Shown: positions 37,138 to 45,804 of the stretch, piece by piece
Numbering within the stretch: position 1 is the stretch's first letter
Layout: each line of letters begins with the position of its first letter
From: Sphingobium bisphenolivorans
GTDB taxonomy: Bacteria > Pseudomonadota > Alphaproteobacteria > Sphingomonadales > Sphingomonadaceae
Length of the DNA: 64,000 bases
Assembly (NCBI RefSeq): GCF_000412635.1
Contig: NZ_ASTG01000003.1
Coordinates: forward strand, 279,998-343,997
Direction of reading: 5' to 3'
Made by a program: the position numbers and the translations under genes
Notes under the pieces: generated by a model
Databases searched by the model: none
Seen by the model: the letters and a program-made list of their open reading frames with translations, nothing else
Told to the model about the DNA's origin: nothing

Positions 37138-37344
37138 TCACTGGATGCTGAGCGGCTGTCCGGAACGATAATCCATCAACTGATCAATCCGGCTGGCGAT
37201 GGCCTGCCATGTCGCGATGCCGACCTTGTCGCCCGCGCTCGTCAGTTCGGCGATGCGGTGCGCGGCGTGCAGGGGCGCCCTGCCGCCCTGATCCTTCAGA
37301 ACCTGTTGCGCACAGGCCCAGAGCTCCCAGTCCTCCAGAATCAC
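37138..37344 (-). CDS. Small DUF6961-like protein with GTG start
   Basis: A 68-residue protein (ILEDWELWACAQQVLKDQGG at the start, AAHRIAELTSAGD and ATWQAIASRIDQL later). This pattern of DxELWACA, RAP and then H/E-RI...GD...W..IA.R..QL is that of small DUF6961 proteins found widely in sphingomonads. I set the start at GTG 37344 because GGAGGA lies 8 bases upstream and relatives begin just before the ELWAC motif; the ATG at 37401 is not supported. Probably all-helical and cytoplasmic, with no known function. The 37345-37576 stretch before the signalling operon has no other gene. Confidence 0.65.
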   Translation of the reverse strand: MILEDWELWACAQQVLKDQGGRAPLHAAHRIAELTSAGDKVGIATWQAIASRIDQLMDYRSGQPLSIQ

Positions 37345-37540
37345 GGCAGCGCTCCTCCGGTAAATCGTCGTCAGAACGACATGTCTCAACCGGTCGCTCA
37401 AGTCCTATTTTCACGGACTGGCGTTAGGTGACTGACGATCCACTATTCTTCGCCAACGCTGCGGGCTTGGCATGCCGGCCGCCGGCTGCGGGACACTAAC
37501 CTGCATTAGTGCAATAAAGGGCCAGCTAAGCCCGCTATTA

Positions 37541-37557
37541 AGGGAATCTTGTTCCCT
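37541..37557. promoter_or_regulatory. Short inverted repeat upstream of the signalling operon
   Basis: AGGGAA-TCTTG-TTCCCT forms a perfect 6-base inverted repeat, 20 bases before the start of the EAL gene. It could be an operator or a leader hairpin that affects translation. Nothing more can be said from the sequence. Confidence 0.3.
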
Positions 37558-37576
37558 GCCCAGTTAGCTCCACCTC

Positions 37577-39211
37577 ATGGAGACGGGAACGCCATCTCAC
37601 GCGATTAACTTTCGCCCCAGCGCGACGCGCTGCCTTTGGGCAGCGGCGGGGCTGCTCCTTTTGCTGCTCATCCTGTCCTTTCGATCAGCCGTTGCCGAGG
37701 CGGCGCTTGCGCTGGTTGCCGGTACCGCCATCGGCGCGCTCGCCATGCGGCAGCAGCAGCAGCAGCGCTGGCGCGCGCTGTCCGACAAGCTCCAGGCCGC
37801 AGCGGCGCCGATGTTGCCCACCTTGGCAACGACATCCCCTGCCGGACGCCTAGCAGGGCAGATCGACGCGCTCTGCACCCGGCTGGCGGCGCTGGATCAC
37901 CGCGCCGCCCATGTGCACCGCGTATCAGGCCTGCCGACGCGCGAGCCGCTGATGCGCGCGATGGAGGGCCATGCCGGCACGCTCGGTCTGATCGAGCTGT
38001 GCGATTTCGACCGGCTGAGCCTGTTCAACGCAGCAGCGGCGGAAAAGGCTCTGGCGGAGATCGCGCGCCGCATGGAGCGGATGATCGGGCACGACCGCTT
38101 TCTCGCGCATGTCGATCGGTCCCGTTTCGCCATCTGGTATCCGGGCACCGATCCGGCGGAGGCGCGGCCCGAACTCGACGCCATATGCTATGCGTTGCAG
38201 GACCGCATCACCCTGCCCGGCATGGACATGGCACCGCAGATCCGATCGGTCCTGCTCGGCGGCGAGCAAGAGGATGGCTCCGCTGCGGAACTAGTCGCGC
38301 GCGGCATCGCCCGCCTCTCCAGCCCGGAGGATGGCGCGCCTTGGGCGTGCGACAGGCAGGACGCCTCTGCACGCAGCCAGTTCCTGCTGGAACAAGACTT
38401 GCGCGAGGCGGTACGGAAGAATGAGTTCGCCCTCTGGTTCCAGCCCTTCGTCAACGCCGCGACGGGCAGGATCTGCGGCGCCGAAGGCCTCTTGCGCTGG
38501 CGTCATCCGGTTCGCGGCCTGGTCCCGCCGGCCAGCTTCATCCCGGTGATGGAGTCGGCCGGCCTTGCCGAAGAGATCGGCCTATGGACCCTGAACGCCG
38601 GCTGCCGCGAGGCGGGCCAGTGGGAGCGCAGCGAAGGCCGGGGCCTCAGGATCGCGATCAATCTGTCGGCCCATCAGCTGGAGCGGAAAGACCTCGACCA
38701 GCTGGTGGAGCGCACGCTTCGCCGGCACGATCTTGCTGCCTCCCTGCTCGAGCTTGAGCTGACCGAGACGGTGGCCTCGGTCGATTCTGCGAGCGCGCGG
38801 ACACTGTTTGACAGGCTGCGAGCCATGGGCGTCGCCATTTCCATCGACGATTTCGGCGCCGGATATTCCAGCCTCAGCTATTTGAAAGAACTGCGCTTCG
38901 ACAAGATCAAGATCGATCGCGAATTCGTCAGCCATGTCGATACGCAGCCCGACAGCCAGGCGATCTGCCAGAGCATCATCGCGCTCGGCCGCGGCCTTGG
39001 CATTTCCGTCCTTGCCGAAGGGGTAGAACGGCAGGAGGAATATGCCTGGCTGCGGCGCCACGGCTGCTGCCTGTTCCAGGGCTATTATTTCTCCCGGCCG
39101 CTGGAGGCGGCGGATTTCCGCGCCCTCCTTCGCGATGAGGCGTGCATCCGCGCGCTTACCGACCTTTCCCCGCCCGCCCAGCAGGCGCGCGCCATGATGA
39201 AAAGAAGATGA
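37577..39211 (+). CDS. Membrane-bound EAL-domain c-di-GMP phosphodiesterase
   Basis: A 544-residue protein. Two hydrophobic helices (about 18-36 and 40-57) anchor it in the inner membrane. Residues ~115-255 are a degenerate GGDEF domain: the signature is replaced by HVDRSRF (178-184), so it cannot make c-di-GMP. Residues ~265-520 are an EAL domain with the catalytic set present: E303 (in AEGLLRW), N362, E394/E397, D424-D425 (IDDFGAGYSS), K445, E481-E484 and Q501. It should hydrolyse c-di-GMP to pGpG. It opens a five-gene operon (next start overlaps its stop), which joins c-di-GMP signalling to Ser/Thr phosphorylation. Confidence 0.9.
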   Translation: METGTPSHAINFRPSATRCLWAAAGLLLLLLILSFRSAVAEAALALVAGTAIGALAMRQQQQQRWRALSDKLQAAAAPMLPTLATTSPAGRLAGQIDALCTRLAALDHRAAHVHRVSGLPTREPLMRAMEGHAGTLGLIELCDFDRLSLFNAAAAEKALAEIARRMERMIGHDRFLAHVDRSRFAIWYPGTDPAEARPELDAICYALQDRITLPGMDMAPQIRSVLLGGEQEDGSAAELVARGIARLSSPEDGAPWACDRQDASARSQFLLEQDLREAVRKNEFALWFQPFVNAATGRICGAEGLLRWRHPVRGLVPPASFIPVMESAGLAEEIGLWTLNAGCREAGQWERSEGRGLRIAINLSAHQLERKDLDQLVERTLRRHDLAASLLELELTETVASVDSASARTLFDRLRAMGVAISIDDFGAGYSSLSYLKELRFDKIKIDREFVSHVDTQPDSQAICQSIIALGRGLGISVLAEGVERQEEYAWLRRHGCCLFQGYYFSRPLEAADFRALLRDEACIRALTDLSPPAQQARAMMKRR

Positions 39212-39954
39212 CGAGGATGCCCATTTCCCGACCCCATGCCGCTTGGCCCCTGGCGGCGCTTCTGTCAGCGCTGTCCGCCTGTTCGCACGCGCCCGGCACC
39301 ATCGACAAGCAGCGGCCCGCCACCATCCAGCAGATCGGCAACGCGCAGCGCATCGACGATGTCGTCTCCCTGCTTGAAGCGGGCAATGTCGAGGCGGCTC
39401 GCAAGACGCTGAAGCAGATGGTGAAGAACGATCCGGCCGACAAAGCCTCCGCCACGCTGCTGGAGAGCCTTTCCGCCGATCCGGTCGCGCTCTTGGGGTC
39501 AAAGACCTTCCCCTATCGCATCCAGCCCGGCGACCGCCTGCCCGATCTGTCGCGCCGCTTTCTAGGCGATCGCCTCAAATTCTACGCGCTCGCCCGCTAT
39601 AATGGCATCGCCGTGCCCTCCTCGTTGAAGCCGGGGCAGTCGATCCGCATTCCCGGCGACGAACCGCCCAAGGCGGCACCGCCCCCGCCGCCTCGCGCTG
39701 CTCCGCCGGCCGCGCGCCCGCCCGAGGTGGCAAAGCCCGCGCCGCAGCGACCAGCGGCCAAGGCGCCCGCCGCCGACCCCGCCCGCGCCGCGAAGCTTCG
39801 CGCGGCGGGACTGGCGGCGCTCAATCAAGGGCAGGTTGCCCGCGCCGTGGTGCTGCTGCATCAGGCGGCCAGTCTCGCGCCCGCCGATCCGCTGATCCGC
39901 CGCGATCTGGAGCGCGCCCAACGCATCCGCCGCACCGTCAAGACCAAACGCTGA
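39208..39954 (+). CDS. LysM-domain lipoprotein
   Basis: A 248-residue lipoprotein. The signal ends at a lipobox-like LSAC with C25 as the lipid-attachment site. Residues ~100-150 are a LysM domain (YRIQPGDRLPDLSRRFLGD...LKPGQSIRIPG), which binds peptidoglycan glycan chains. A Pro/Ala-rich linker (about 155-195) leads to a C-terminal TPR-like helical pair (AAGLAALNQGQVARAVVLLHQAA). The ATG at 39208 overlaps the EAL stop (ATGA). It would sit at an outer or inner membrane and touch the cell wall, and could be a scaffold for the kinase encoded next. Confidence 0.85.
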   Translation: MTRMPISRPHAAWPLAALLSALSACSHAPGTIDKQRPATIQQIGNAQRIDDVVSLLEAGNVEAARKTLKQMVKNDPADKASATLLESLSADPVALLGSKTFPYRIQPGDRLPDLSRRFLGDRLKFYALARYNGIAVPSSLKPGQSIRIPGDEPPKAAPPPPPRAAPPAARPPEVAKPAPQRPAAKAPAADPARAAKLRAAGLAALNQGQVARAVVLLHQAASLAPADPLIRRDLERAQRIRRTVKTKR

Positions 39955-39999
39955 TTCTTCCCCCGCCCACCCTTCACCCGCAAAGAGGTCGCAGCCCTT

Positions 40000-41640
40000 A
40001 TGAGTGAGCATCACCGGATCGGACGATATCGCATCGACGCCCCCATCGGCGAGGGCGCGATGGCGAACGTCTTCCTCGCCCATGACCCGAGCATCGGGCG
40101 GGCCGTCGCGATCAAGGCGCTGAAGCCCGAATATCGCGGCGACACCGCGCTGGTGGACCGCTTCCTGGCGGAGGCGCGCGCGGCGGGAATGCTGTCGCAC
40201 AGCCATATTGTCACCATCTACGACGTCGGCGAAGCGGACGGCGTGCCCTATATCGCGATGGAGCATCTGCAGGGCCGCCCGCTCGACGACATCCTGCGCG
40301 ACGAAGGCCGCATGACGGTGGAACGGGTGCTGAGCCTTGGCACGCAGGTCGCGGACGCGCTCGCCTACGCCCATGGCCGGGGCGTCATCCATCGCGACGT
40401 GAAGCCGTCCAACATCCTGATCTGCGATCATGGGCGTACCGCCAAGCTGCTGGACTTCGGCATCGCCCGGATCGAGGATGATCTGGATGCCAACCGCACG
40501 CAGGTCGGGCAGGTCATGGGCACGCCGCGTTATATGAGCCCCGAACAGGCAATGGGCCTGTCGGTCGACGCGCGCAGCGACCTGTTCTCGCTGGGCGCGG
40601 TTTTCTACGAGATGGTGACGGGCAAGCCTGCTTTTCCCGGCACCGGTCTTGCGACGCTCGCCATCCAGATCGCGCAGCAGGACCCCGCCCCCATACGCGG
40701 CCAGGTCCGCGAATGTCCGCGCGGCCTGTGCTTCATCATCGACAAGCTGCTGGCGAAGAAGCCGGGCGACCGCTTCCCCGATGCTGCGCGCCTGGCCGAG
40801 GCGCTGAAGCGGGAGGGCGAGGCGATGACGCAGGAAAGCGGCGGCGCACGCCAAGCGCTGGCGCTGCGGTTCAAGCTGCCGCTGGTTCTGGGCGCGACCG
40901 CCACCGTCGCGCTGGCGCTCGGCGTCGGCATGGTGCTCGACCGGCAGAATGCGACGATAACCGACATGGCACTGACATCCGGCGCGTCGATGACGGACTT
41001 CGTGGCGCGCAACACGGCGCTGAAGATCGCGGACAATGCCGGCCTGCCGGCGGAGCAGCAGGACTGGCTGCCCCTGCAGGCCTTTGTCGAGGAAGCGGCG
41101 AAGGACCACAACGTCCGGCAGATCATCATCGCCGACGATCATGGCGTCGTCCGGGCGGCGGCCGACCGCGCGCTGCTCGGCAGCCGCCATCGGGCGAGCG
41201 TCGACCAAGCGGCGATCGGCGTCGACGGGCTGCGCTTTACCCGCACGGTCCATTATGCAGGAGCCGACTTCGGGCAGGTCGACATCGTGATGGATCGCGG
41301 CCCGCTCGACGCCGCGATGTCGCGCACCCGGACACTGCTCACCGCGCTTTCACTGTTCGTAGTCGGCGTGATAGCGCTGATCGCTTATCTGAGCGCACGG
41401 GAATTGTCGCTGCCGCTGCGCCGTCTGCGCACGGCGATCGATGAAGCGGCGGGCGGCAACAGCGAATTTCGCCTATCCCACAACCGTAATGACGAACTGG
41501 GGCACCTGTTCGACGCCTTCAACCAGATGGCGGACGAGATGGAGGCGCGATCGGTCGGCGGGCCGGTCGGCGATGCGCTCGCCGCGCTCCGAACCCGCAT
41601 CGCGCCGCCCGCGACCAGCGGCGACCGCGAAGCAGCCTGA
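40000..41640 (+). CDS. Transmembrane Ser/Thr protein kinase with HAMP domain
   Basis: A 546-residue Hanks-type kinase. The cytoplasmic catalytic domain (about 8-270) has GEGAMANVF (17-25), K39, E58, HRDVKPSN (131-138) and DFG (152-154), then GTPRYMSPEQ in the activation segment. A helix at ~294-315 is followed by a ~130-residue periplasmic sensor, a second helix at ~447-467, and a HAMP segment. Kinase-first with a C-terminal HAMP and sensor is unusual. The kinase, FHA and PP2C genes in one row match the PpkA - Fha - PppA type VI secretion regulators. It starts 45 bases after the LysM gene. Confidence 0.9.
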   Translation: MSEHHRIGRYRIDAPIGEGAMANVFLAHDPSIGRAVAIKALKPEYRGDTALVDRFLAEARAAGMLSHSHIVTIYDVGEADGVPYIAMEHLQGRPLDDILRDEGRMTVERVLSLGTQVADALAYAHGRGVIHRDVKPSNILICDHGRTAKLLDFGIARIEDDLDANRTQVGQVMGTPRYMSPEQAMGLSVDARSDLFSLGAVFYEMVTGKPAFPGTGLATLAIQIAQQDPAPIRGQVRECPRGLCFIIDKLLAKKPGDRFPDAARLAEALKREGEAMTQESGGARQALALRFKLPLVLGATATVALALGVGMVLDRQNATITDMALTSGASMTDFVARNTALKIADNAGLPAEQQDWLPLQAFVEEAAKDHNVRQIIIADDHGVVRAAADRALLGSRHRASVDQAAIGVDGLRFTRTVHYAGADFGQVDIVMDRGPLDAAMSRTRTLLTALSLFVVGVIALIAYLSARELSLPLRRLRTAIDEAAGGNSEFRLSHNRNDELGHLFDAFNQMADEMEARSVGGPVGDALAALRTRIAPPATSGDREAA

Positions 41641-41653
41641 AAGGGCAGGGTCC

Positions 41654-42664
41654 ATGTATATCTTCAAGCTCTACGAGAAGGACCAGCCGCTCGACGCGGT
41701 GGACGCGCGGCTGTTGCAGGACGGCATGCTGCGCATCGGGCGCGATCCGCAGGCGGACTGGGTGATCCATGATCCCAGCTGCGAAATCTCTCGCTGGCAT
41801 TGCGAATATCATGTCCAGCCCGATGGCCTCATCCTGCGCAGCCTTGGCGCGAACGGCATGTTCGATGAGGACACTCGGGCCCGCCTCCCCGACGAATGCG
41901 ATGTGGCGGTGACGCTGCCCGCGTCCGTGTGCCTCGGTCCCTATCGACTGACCGTCGACCATGCGGCGCAAGCCGGCGCGGGCGGGGATGAGAACCGCAC
42001 CCTCATCATGCAGCCGCCGCTGGGATCATCGATCGAGGTGCCCACCGAATGGGGCGACGGTGCCGGCCCGCAGGAGCGGAGCGGCGGGGGGTCCCTGCTG
42101 GAGGCCTTTTGCGAAGGGGCGGGCATCGACGCCTCCGCCTTCTCGACGGAGGACCCGGAAGATGTGATGCGGCGAGCGGGCGCTGTCTACCGCAACATGG
42201 TTCTCGGCATCGGCGACCTGATGGGGGAGCGGGATCGGATGCGCGCGGACTATCAGCTTTCGCGCACCACCATCGGGGGGGCAGGCAACAATCCCTTCAA
42301 ATGGGCGCCGACGCAGCGGCTGGCGATCGACCTGCTGCTGAGGAACGACCGCGGTTTTCTGGACGGCCCGGCGGCGCTCGCCGCATCCTTCCGCGACATC
42401 AAGAAACATCTGATCGCCACCTTCTCCGGCTTGAGCGCCTCCCTGCGCGCGGCGATCGACCGGTTCGACCCCGCCACGATCGAGGCCGCGTCGCAGGCGA
42501 AAGGCTTCGCCTTCAAGAGCCGCGCTGCAACCCACTGGGAAACCGCCTGCGCCCATCATGAAGATCTGCTGCGGCAGGTGGAGCGGAGCGAGGACGGCCT
42601 GCTGAACCAGGCTTTCGTCGCCGCCTATGACGCGGCGGCGGCGGAGTTGGAGGCGCGCAAATGA
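41654..42664 (+). CDS. tagH: FHA-domain protein of the type VI secretion TagH / ImpI type
   Basis: A 336-residue protein. Residues 1-110 form an FHA domain (LRIGRDPQAD, EISRWHCEY with S46, R47 and H49 for phosphothreonine binding). The C-terminal part (about 135-330, containing NNPFKWAPT near residue 220 and LRNDRGFLDGPAAL) is the extended domain specific to type VI secretion FHA proteins (TagH/ImpI, Fha1). The N-P-F-K motif is the best sign. It would read out phosphorylation by the adjacent kinase. AAGGGCAGGG precedes the ATG at 41654, and the stop overlaps the phosphatase start (ATGA). Confidence 0.85.
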   Translation: MYIFKLYEKDQPLDAVDARLLQDGMLRIGRDPQADWVIHDPSCEISRWHCEYHVQPDGLILRSLGANGMFDEDTRARLPDECDVAVTLPASVCLGPYRLTVDHAAQAGAGGDENRTLIMQPPLGSSIEVPTEWGDGAGPQERSGGGSLLEAFCEGAGIDASAFSTEDPEDVMRRAGAVYRNMVLGIGDLMGERDRMRADYQLSRTTIGGAGNNPFKWAPTQRLAIDLLLRNDRGFLDGPAALAASFRDIKKHLIATFSGLSASLRAAIDRFDPATIEAASQAKGFAFKSRAATHWETACAHHEDLLRQVERSEDGLLNQAFVAAYDAAAAELEARK

Positions 42665-43413
42665 GCTGGTTCATGCGGGCATCGCGCGCGCGCGCCTGCG
42701 ATCCGCAGCCGGCGCTGCGGTCGGTCGCCAAAACCCATATCGGCCGCGTGCGCTCGGTCAATGAGGACCGCATTCTCGACTGCCCGGAAAGCCATATATG
42801 GGCGGTGGCAGACGGGATGGGCGGCCACAGCCGGGGCGACCGCGCAGCAACGCTGGTGGTGCAGGCGCTTGCGTCCCTGACTGCGGACGGCAGGCCGGTC
42901 AGCGCGGCGGCGGTCGCCAGCGCGCTGAGCGCCGCCAACGATCAGATACTTGCGCTCGGCCGATCCGGCGAAACCTGCGGCTCGACCGTCGCGGGGCTCT
43001 ATGTCGAACAGGGCCGATGCACACTGTTCTGGGCTGGCGACAGCCGGATATACCGGCTGCGTCGTGGGCGGCTGCAACTGCTCAGCCACGATCACAGCTA
43101 TGTGCAGCAACTCGCCGACGCGGGCCTGCTGACGCCGGGACAGGCGCGCGGCCATCCGCACGCCAATGTCATCACCCGCGCGATCGGCATCGGCCCCCAT
43201 CCCAACACCGACCATGCCGTGTGCGACCTGGCCGGCGGCGACCGCCTTCTCCTCTGTTCCGACGGATTGTCCTCGATGGTCGATGACAGCGCGATCGAGT
43301 GCATCCTCAAGCTCGACCCCGCGCTCGCGTCGGAGAAACTGGTCGAGGCCGCGCTCAAGGCGGGGGGAACCGACAACATCTCGCTGATCATCGTGGATGT
43401 GGACCGGCCCTGA
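42661..43413 (+). CDS. PP2C-family Ser/Thr phosphatase (PppA-like)
   Basis: A 250-residue PPM-type metal-dependent phosphatase with the family landmarks RSVNEDR (residues 31-37), ADGMGGHSRGD (50-60), LFWAGDSRIYRLR and the C-terminal GGTDNISLIIV, which together provide the Mg/Mn ligands. No membrane or signal segment. It should reverse phosphorylation by the kinase of this operon; PppA plays that part in type VI secretion regulation. Last gene of the five-gene operon, coupled to tagH by an ATGA overlap. Confidence 0.9.
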   Translation: MSWFMRASRARACDPQPALRSVAKTHIGRVRSVNEDRILDCPESHIWAVADGMGGHSRGDRAATLVVQALASLTADGRPVSAAAVASALSAANDQILALGRSGETCGSTVAGLYVEQGRCTLFWAGDSRIYRLRRGRLQLLSHDHSYVQQLADAGLLTPGQARGHPHANVITRAIGIGPHPNTDHAVCDLAGGDRLLLCSDGLSSMVDDSAIECILKLDPALASEKLVEAALKAGGTDNISLIIVDVDRP

Positions 43414-43420
43414 CCTTGGC

Positions 43421-43454
43421 CGAAAACAAAGCGGGCCAGCACGAAGGCTGGCCC
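43421..43454 (-). terminator. Terminator, best fitting the minus-strand phaB gene
   Basis: GGGCCAGC (43433-43440) pairs with GCTGGCCC (43447-43454) across the loop ACGAAG. On the minus strand it is followed by GCTTTGTTTTC, so it mainly terminates phaB; it lies only 19 bases after the plus-strand phosphatase gene and could serve that too. Confidence 0.65.
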
Positions 43455-43560
43455 TAAGTTGGAGTCGCGCTGAAAGCGAAACTCCGGGTCGCAAGTGTAA
43501 GATCGGACGATCTAAACTGAATATTGCAAGGTCGCGGCGGAAAAGCCGGCGCGAGGCGGG

Positions 43561-44283
43561 TCAATACATATGCTGGCCGCCGTTGATCGACAGCGTGCTG
43601 CCGGTAATGAAGGCAGCCTCCTCGCTGCACAGGAACGCGACGCCCCGCGCGATTTCCGGCGCTTGGCCCAAGCGGCCGACGGGGATCTTGCCGACGATCT
43701 TCTCCAGCACCGGCGCGGGAACCGCCGACACCATGTCCGTATCGACATAGCCCGGCGCGATGGCGTTGACGGTCACGCCATATTTCGCACCCTCCTGCGC
43801 CAGCGCCTTGGTAAAGCCGTGGATGCCGGACTTGGCGGCGGCATAGTTGACCTGCCCATATTGGCCGGCCTGGCCGTTCACCGAACCGATATTGACGATC
43901 CGGCCCCAGCCGCGTTCGCGCATGCCGGCAAATGTCGCTTTCGCCATGTTGAAGCAGCCGCCCAGATTGATGCGCATGACCTCATTCCAGTCATCGAAGC
44001 TCATCTTGGAGAGAATGCCGTCGCGGGTGATGCCGGCATTGTTGATGACGATGTCGATCGGCCCCAGCTTCTCGGCAACTTCGTTGCAGCCGTCCAGACA
44101 AGCTTCATGATCGCCGACATTCCAGCGAAAGGTCTGGATTCCGGTCCTGTCCGTAAAGGCCTGCGCCCTTTCCTCGTTGCCGGCATAATTGGCCGCGACG
44201 GTGAAGCCGAGTTCCTTCAGCATCACGCTGACTGCTTCGCCGATCCCGCGGGTCCCCCCTGTAACGATAGCAACTTTGGTCAT
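43561..44283 (-). CDS. phaB: Acetoacetyl-CoA reductase
   Basis: A 240-residue short-chain dehydrogenase that reduces acetoacetyl-CoA to (R)-3-hydroxybutyryl-CoA for polyhydroxybutyrate. Seen: TGGTRGIG (8-15) for NADPH, NNAG (81-84), catalytic S134, Y147 and K151. The C-terminal VAFLCSEEAAFITGSTLSINGGQHMY tail is typical of PhaB rather than FabG. It stands alone here; no phaA or phaC gene adjoins it. Third codon positions and length are standard. Confidence 0.92.
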   Translation of the reverse strand: MTKVAIVTGGTRGIGEAVSVMLKELGFTVAANYAGNEERAQAFTDRTGIQTFRWNVGDHEACLDGCNEVAEKLGPIDIVINNAGITRDGILSKMSFDDWNEVMRINLGGCFNMAKATFAGMRERGWGRIVNIGSVNGQAGQYGQVNYAAAKSGIHGFTKALAQEGAKYGVTVNAIAPGYVDTDMVSAVPAPVLEKIVGKIPVGRLGQAPEIARGVAFLCSEEAAFITGSTLSINGGQHMY

Positions 44284-44324
44284 TTACTTCCCTCAGACTG
44301 AGTAAGGAACCGTTCAAATAAGGA

Positions 44325-44603
44325 TCAACACTTCTTGGCGTTCGGCGCCAAGACGAAGGCCGGTTCTGCCCCGCGCAGGCCGGCACTGGATATCGGCGCC
44401 ATGCGATCCCCAGCGTCGGACAACCGACAGTCATAAAGAGCCTCCACTGCGCAAAGAAGTGATAAGGGGTATCGCCTCTGCTCTGACTGCACGTTCGATG
44501 ACATCATACTCTCCAAATGGCGCAGCACATCGTCCGCCGCGCGCAAATGCTTGACGAAATCAGCGGCCGTGCTGTTCGAAATGGAAAGGTCCGGGCAGTG
44601 CAA
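44325..44603 (-). CDS. Hypothetical ORF, poorly supported
   Basis: A 92-codon ORF from a TTG at 44603 (no ribosome site) to TGA at 44325-44327. The same frame stays open upstream to 44669 without a usual start, and that extension looks protein-like (DEYRYVGSFQLFADYL just before the TTG). An ATG at 44507 with GGAG close to it is another start. Codon third positions are mixed. It may be a degraded gene or part of one. It lies upstream of phaB on the same strand. No family recognised. Confidence 0.3.
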   Translation of the reverse strand: MHCPDLSISNSTAADFVKHLRAADDVLRHLESMMSSNVQSEQRRYPLSLLCAVEALYDCRLSDAGDRMAPISSAGLRGAEPAFVLAPNAKKC

Positions 44604-44891
44604 ATAGTCCGCGAACAGCTGAAAGCTCCCGACGTATCGATATTCGTCACCTGATCTTCGATATGTTCAGTATAGCGACGCCAGACGAAGCCTGCCTTCA
44701 GCTCGTCCTGTCACCAGCCTCACCCCACCGATCCTTGCCCTTCCCTGTTTCCGTAAGGGAAATGTCCGTCACAACGGCTCCGCTGTCAACAACCGGCGTG
44801 CTGACGACGCGATATTGTTTATTACATTTGTTAAAGCAGTCGCTGTTGTACTTCAGCGCAACTTTCTATCCGGCTGTAAAGCCATCCAATT
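44604..44891. other. AT-richer intergenic stretch, no gene seen
   Basis: The remaining ~290 bases between the poorly supported ORF and the Crp/Fnr gene are less GC-rich than the rest. A plus-strand open frame at 44663-44905 crosses it, but it has weak codon use and no ribosome site. I see no terminator or repeat. Confidence 0.3.
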
Positions 44892-45653
44892 TCAGGGACA
44901 ATTAACTTGGGATAGTGTTGGTTCAGAGGCCGCAAAATGGAGGTAAGCGGACGAAAAGCCGCCAACTTCCGCCAGTTTCTCCCAGTCGGGAATGATCACG
45001 GACCGCCTCGACCGCTCGATGAGTCGCTCATTCTCCAGCAATTTCACCGTCCTGTTGATGTGCACGGTCGTCAGGCCCAGCGCGTCGCCCAATTGCTCCT
45101 GCGTCAGCGGCAGCTCGATCCGGCAGCGGCTTCCCAGCCCCGCCTGCTCCTGCCGCAGCCCCAGCTCGCAGAACAGATGCGCCAGCCGTGAACGGGCACT
45201 GCGGCGGCCGATGCTGACGACCCACTCCTGGACGATGGACGCGTCCGCCAGCGATTCGATCCAGATCGCTTCGGCTACCGCCGGGCGGCTGCGCATCAGC
45301 TCGACCATCGCGGCCTTGGGGATGTCGGCCACCCGCGCGGGCGTCAGCAGCTGCACGCACTGGCTCGCCCGGTGCAGCATCGAGAAGTGAAGATCGACAA
45401 AATCGCCCTCCACATGAAAGCCGACGATCTGCCGCGCACCGTCTGCCAGCAGCCTGTATCGTTGCGCAAAGCCGCTCAGCAGCAAAGTGCAGCTCGTCGG
45501 CACCTGTCCGACACGGGCGAGATGCTGGCCGGCGCTTTTCGCTCGGGTGGAATAAGGAAGCGCCAGAACGGCCTCGCGATCATCCTCCGACAAGGCCGAT
45601 CTGTCACTCAGCTTCGTGACCAATCGCTGCAGCGGATGATGTTTGGCCTCCAT
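44892..45653 (-). CDS. Crp/Fnr-family transcriptional regulator
   Basis: A 253-residue regulator. Residues ~20-140 form a cyclic-nucleotide-type beta-roll (TSCTLLLSGFAQRYRLLADGARQIVGFHVEGDFVDL), without the cysteine cluster of oxygen-sensing Fnr or the cAMP signature. The C-terminal helix-turn-helix is LPLTQEQLGDALGLTTVHINRTVKLLENERLI (in part), about residues 180-215. I placed the start at 45653 because AGAAGAG precedes it and the longer frame lacks a site. It is divergent from the BLUF photoreceptor gene, so a light-linked or stress-linked role is a reasonable guess. Confidence 0.88.
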   Translation of the reverse strand: MEAKHHPLQRLVTKLSDRSALSEDDREAVLALPYSTRAKSAGQHLARVGQVPTSCTLLLSGFAQRYRLLADGARQIVGFHVEGDFVDLHFSMLHRASQCVQLLTPARVADIPKAAMVELMRSRPAVAEAIWIESLADASIVQEWVVSIGRRSARSRLAHLFCELGLRQEQAGLGSRCRIELPLTQEQLGDALGLTTVHINRTVKLLENERLIERSRRSVIIPDWEKLAEVGGFSSAYLHFAASEPTLSQVNCP

Positions 45654-45804
45654 GATCTGCTCTTCTCTGCTATAAACCAACAGCAAGCATTCTTGGATTT
45701 CCCAGACTCGACACTTTCGCACATTATCGGTCGCAAGTCATGGGCGATATGGTGGTAAATCAACGAGCCAGATCTTTTATCAGGATGATTGGACGGCCGT
45801 AGCG

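Noticed and set aside
44663..44905. Plus-strand 80-residue frame in the AT-richer gap
   Set aside because: Poor codon use, no ribosome site, and it runs antisense into the Crp/Fnr gene.
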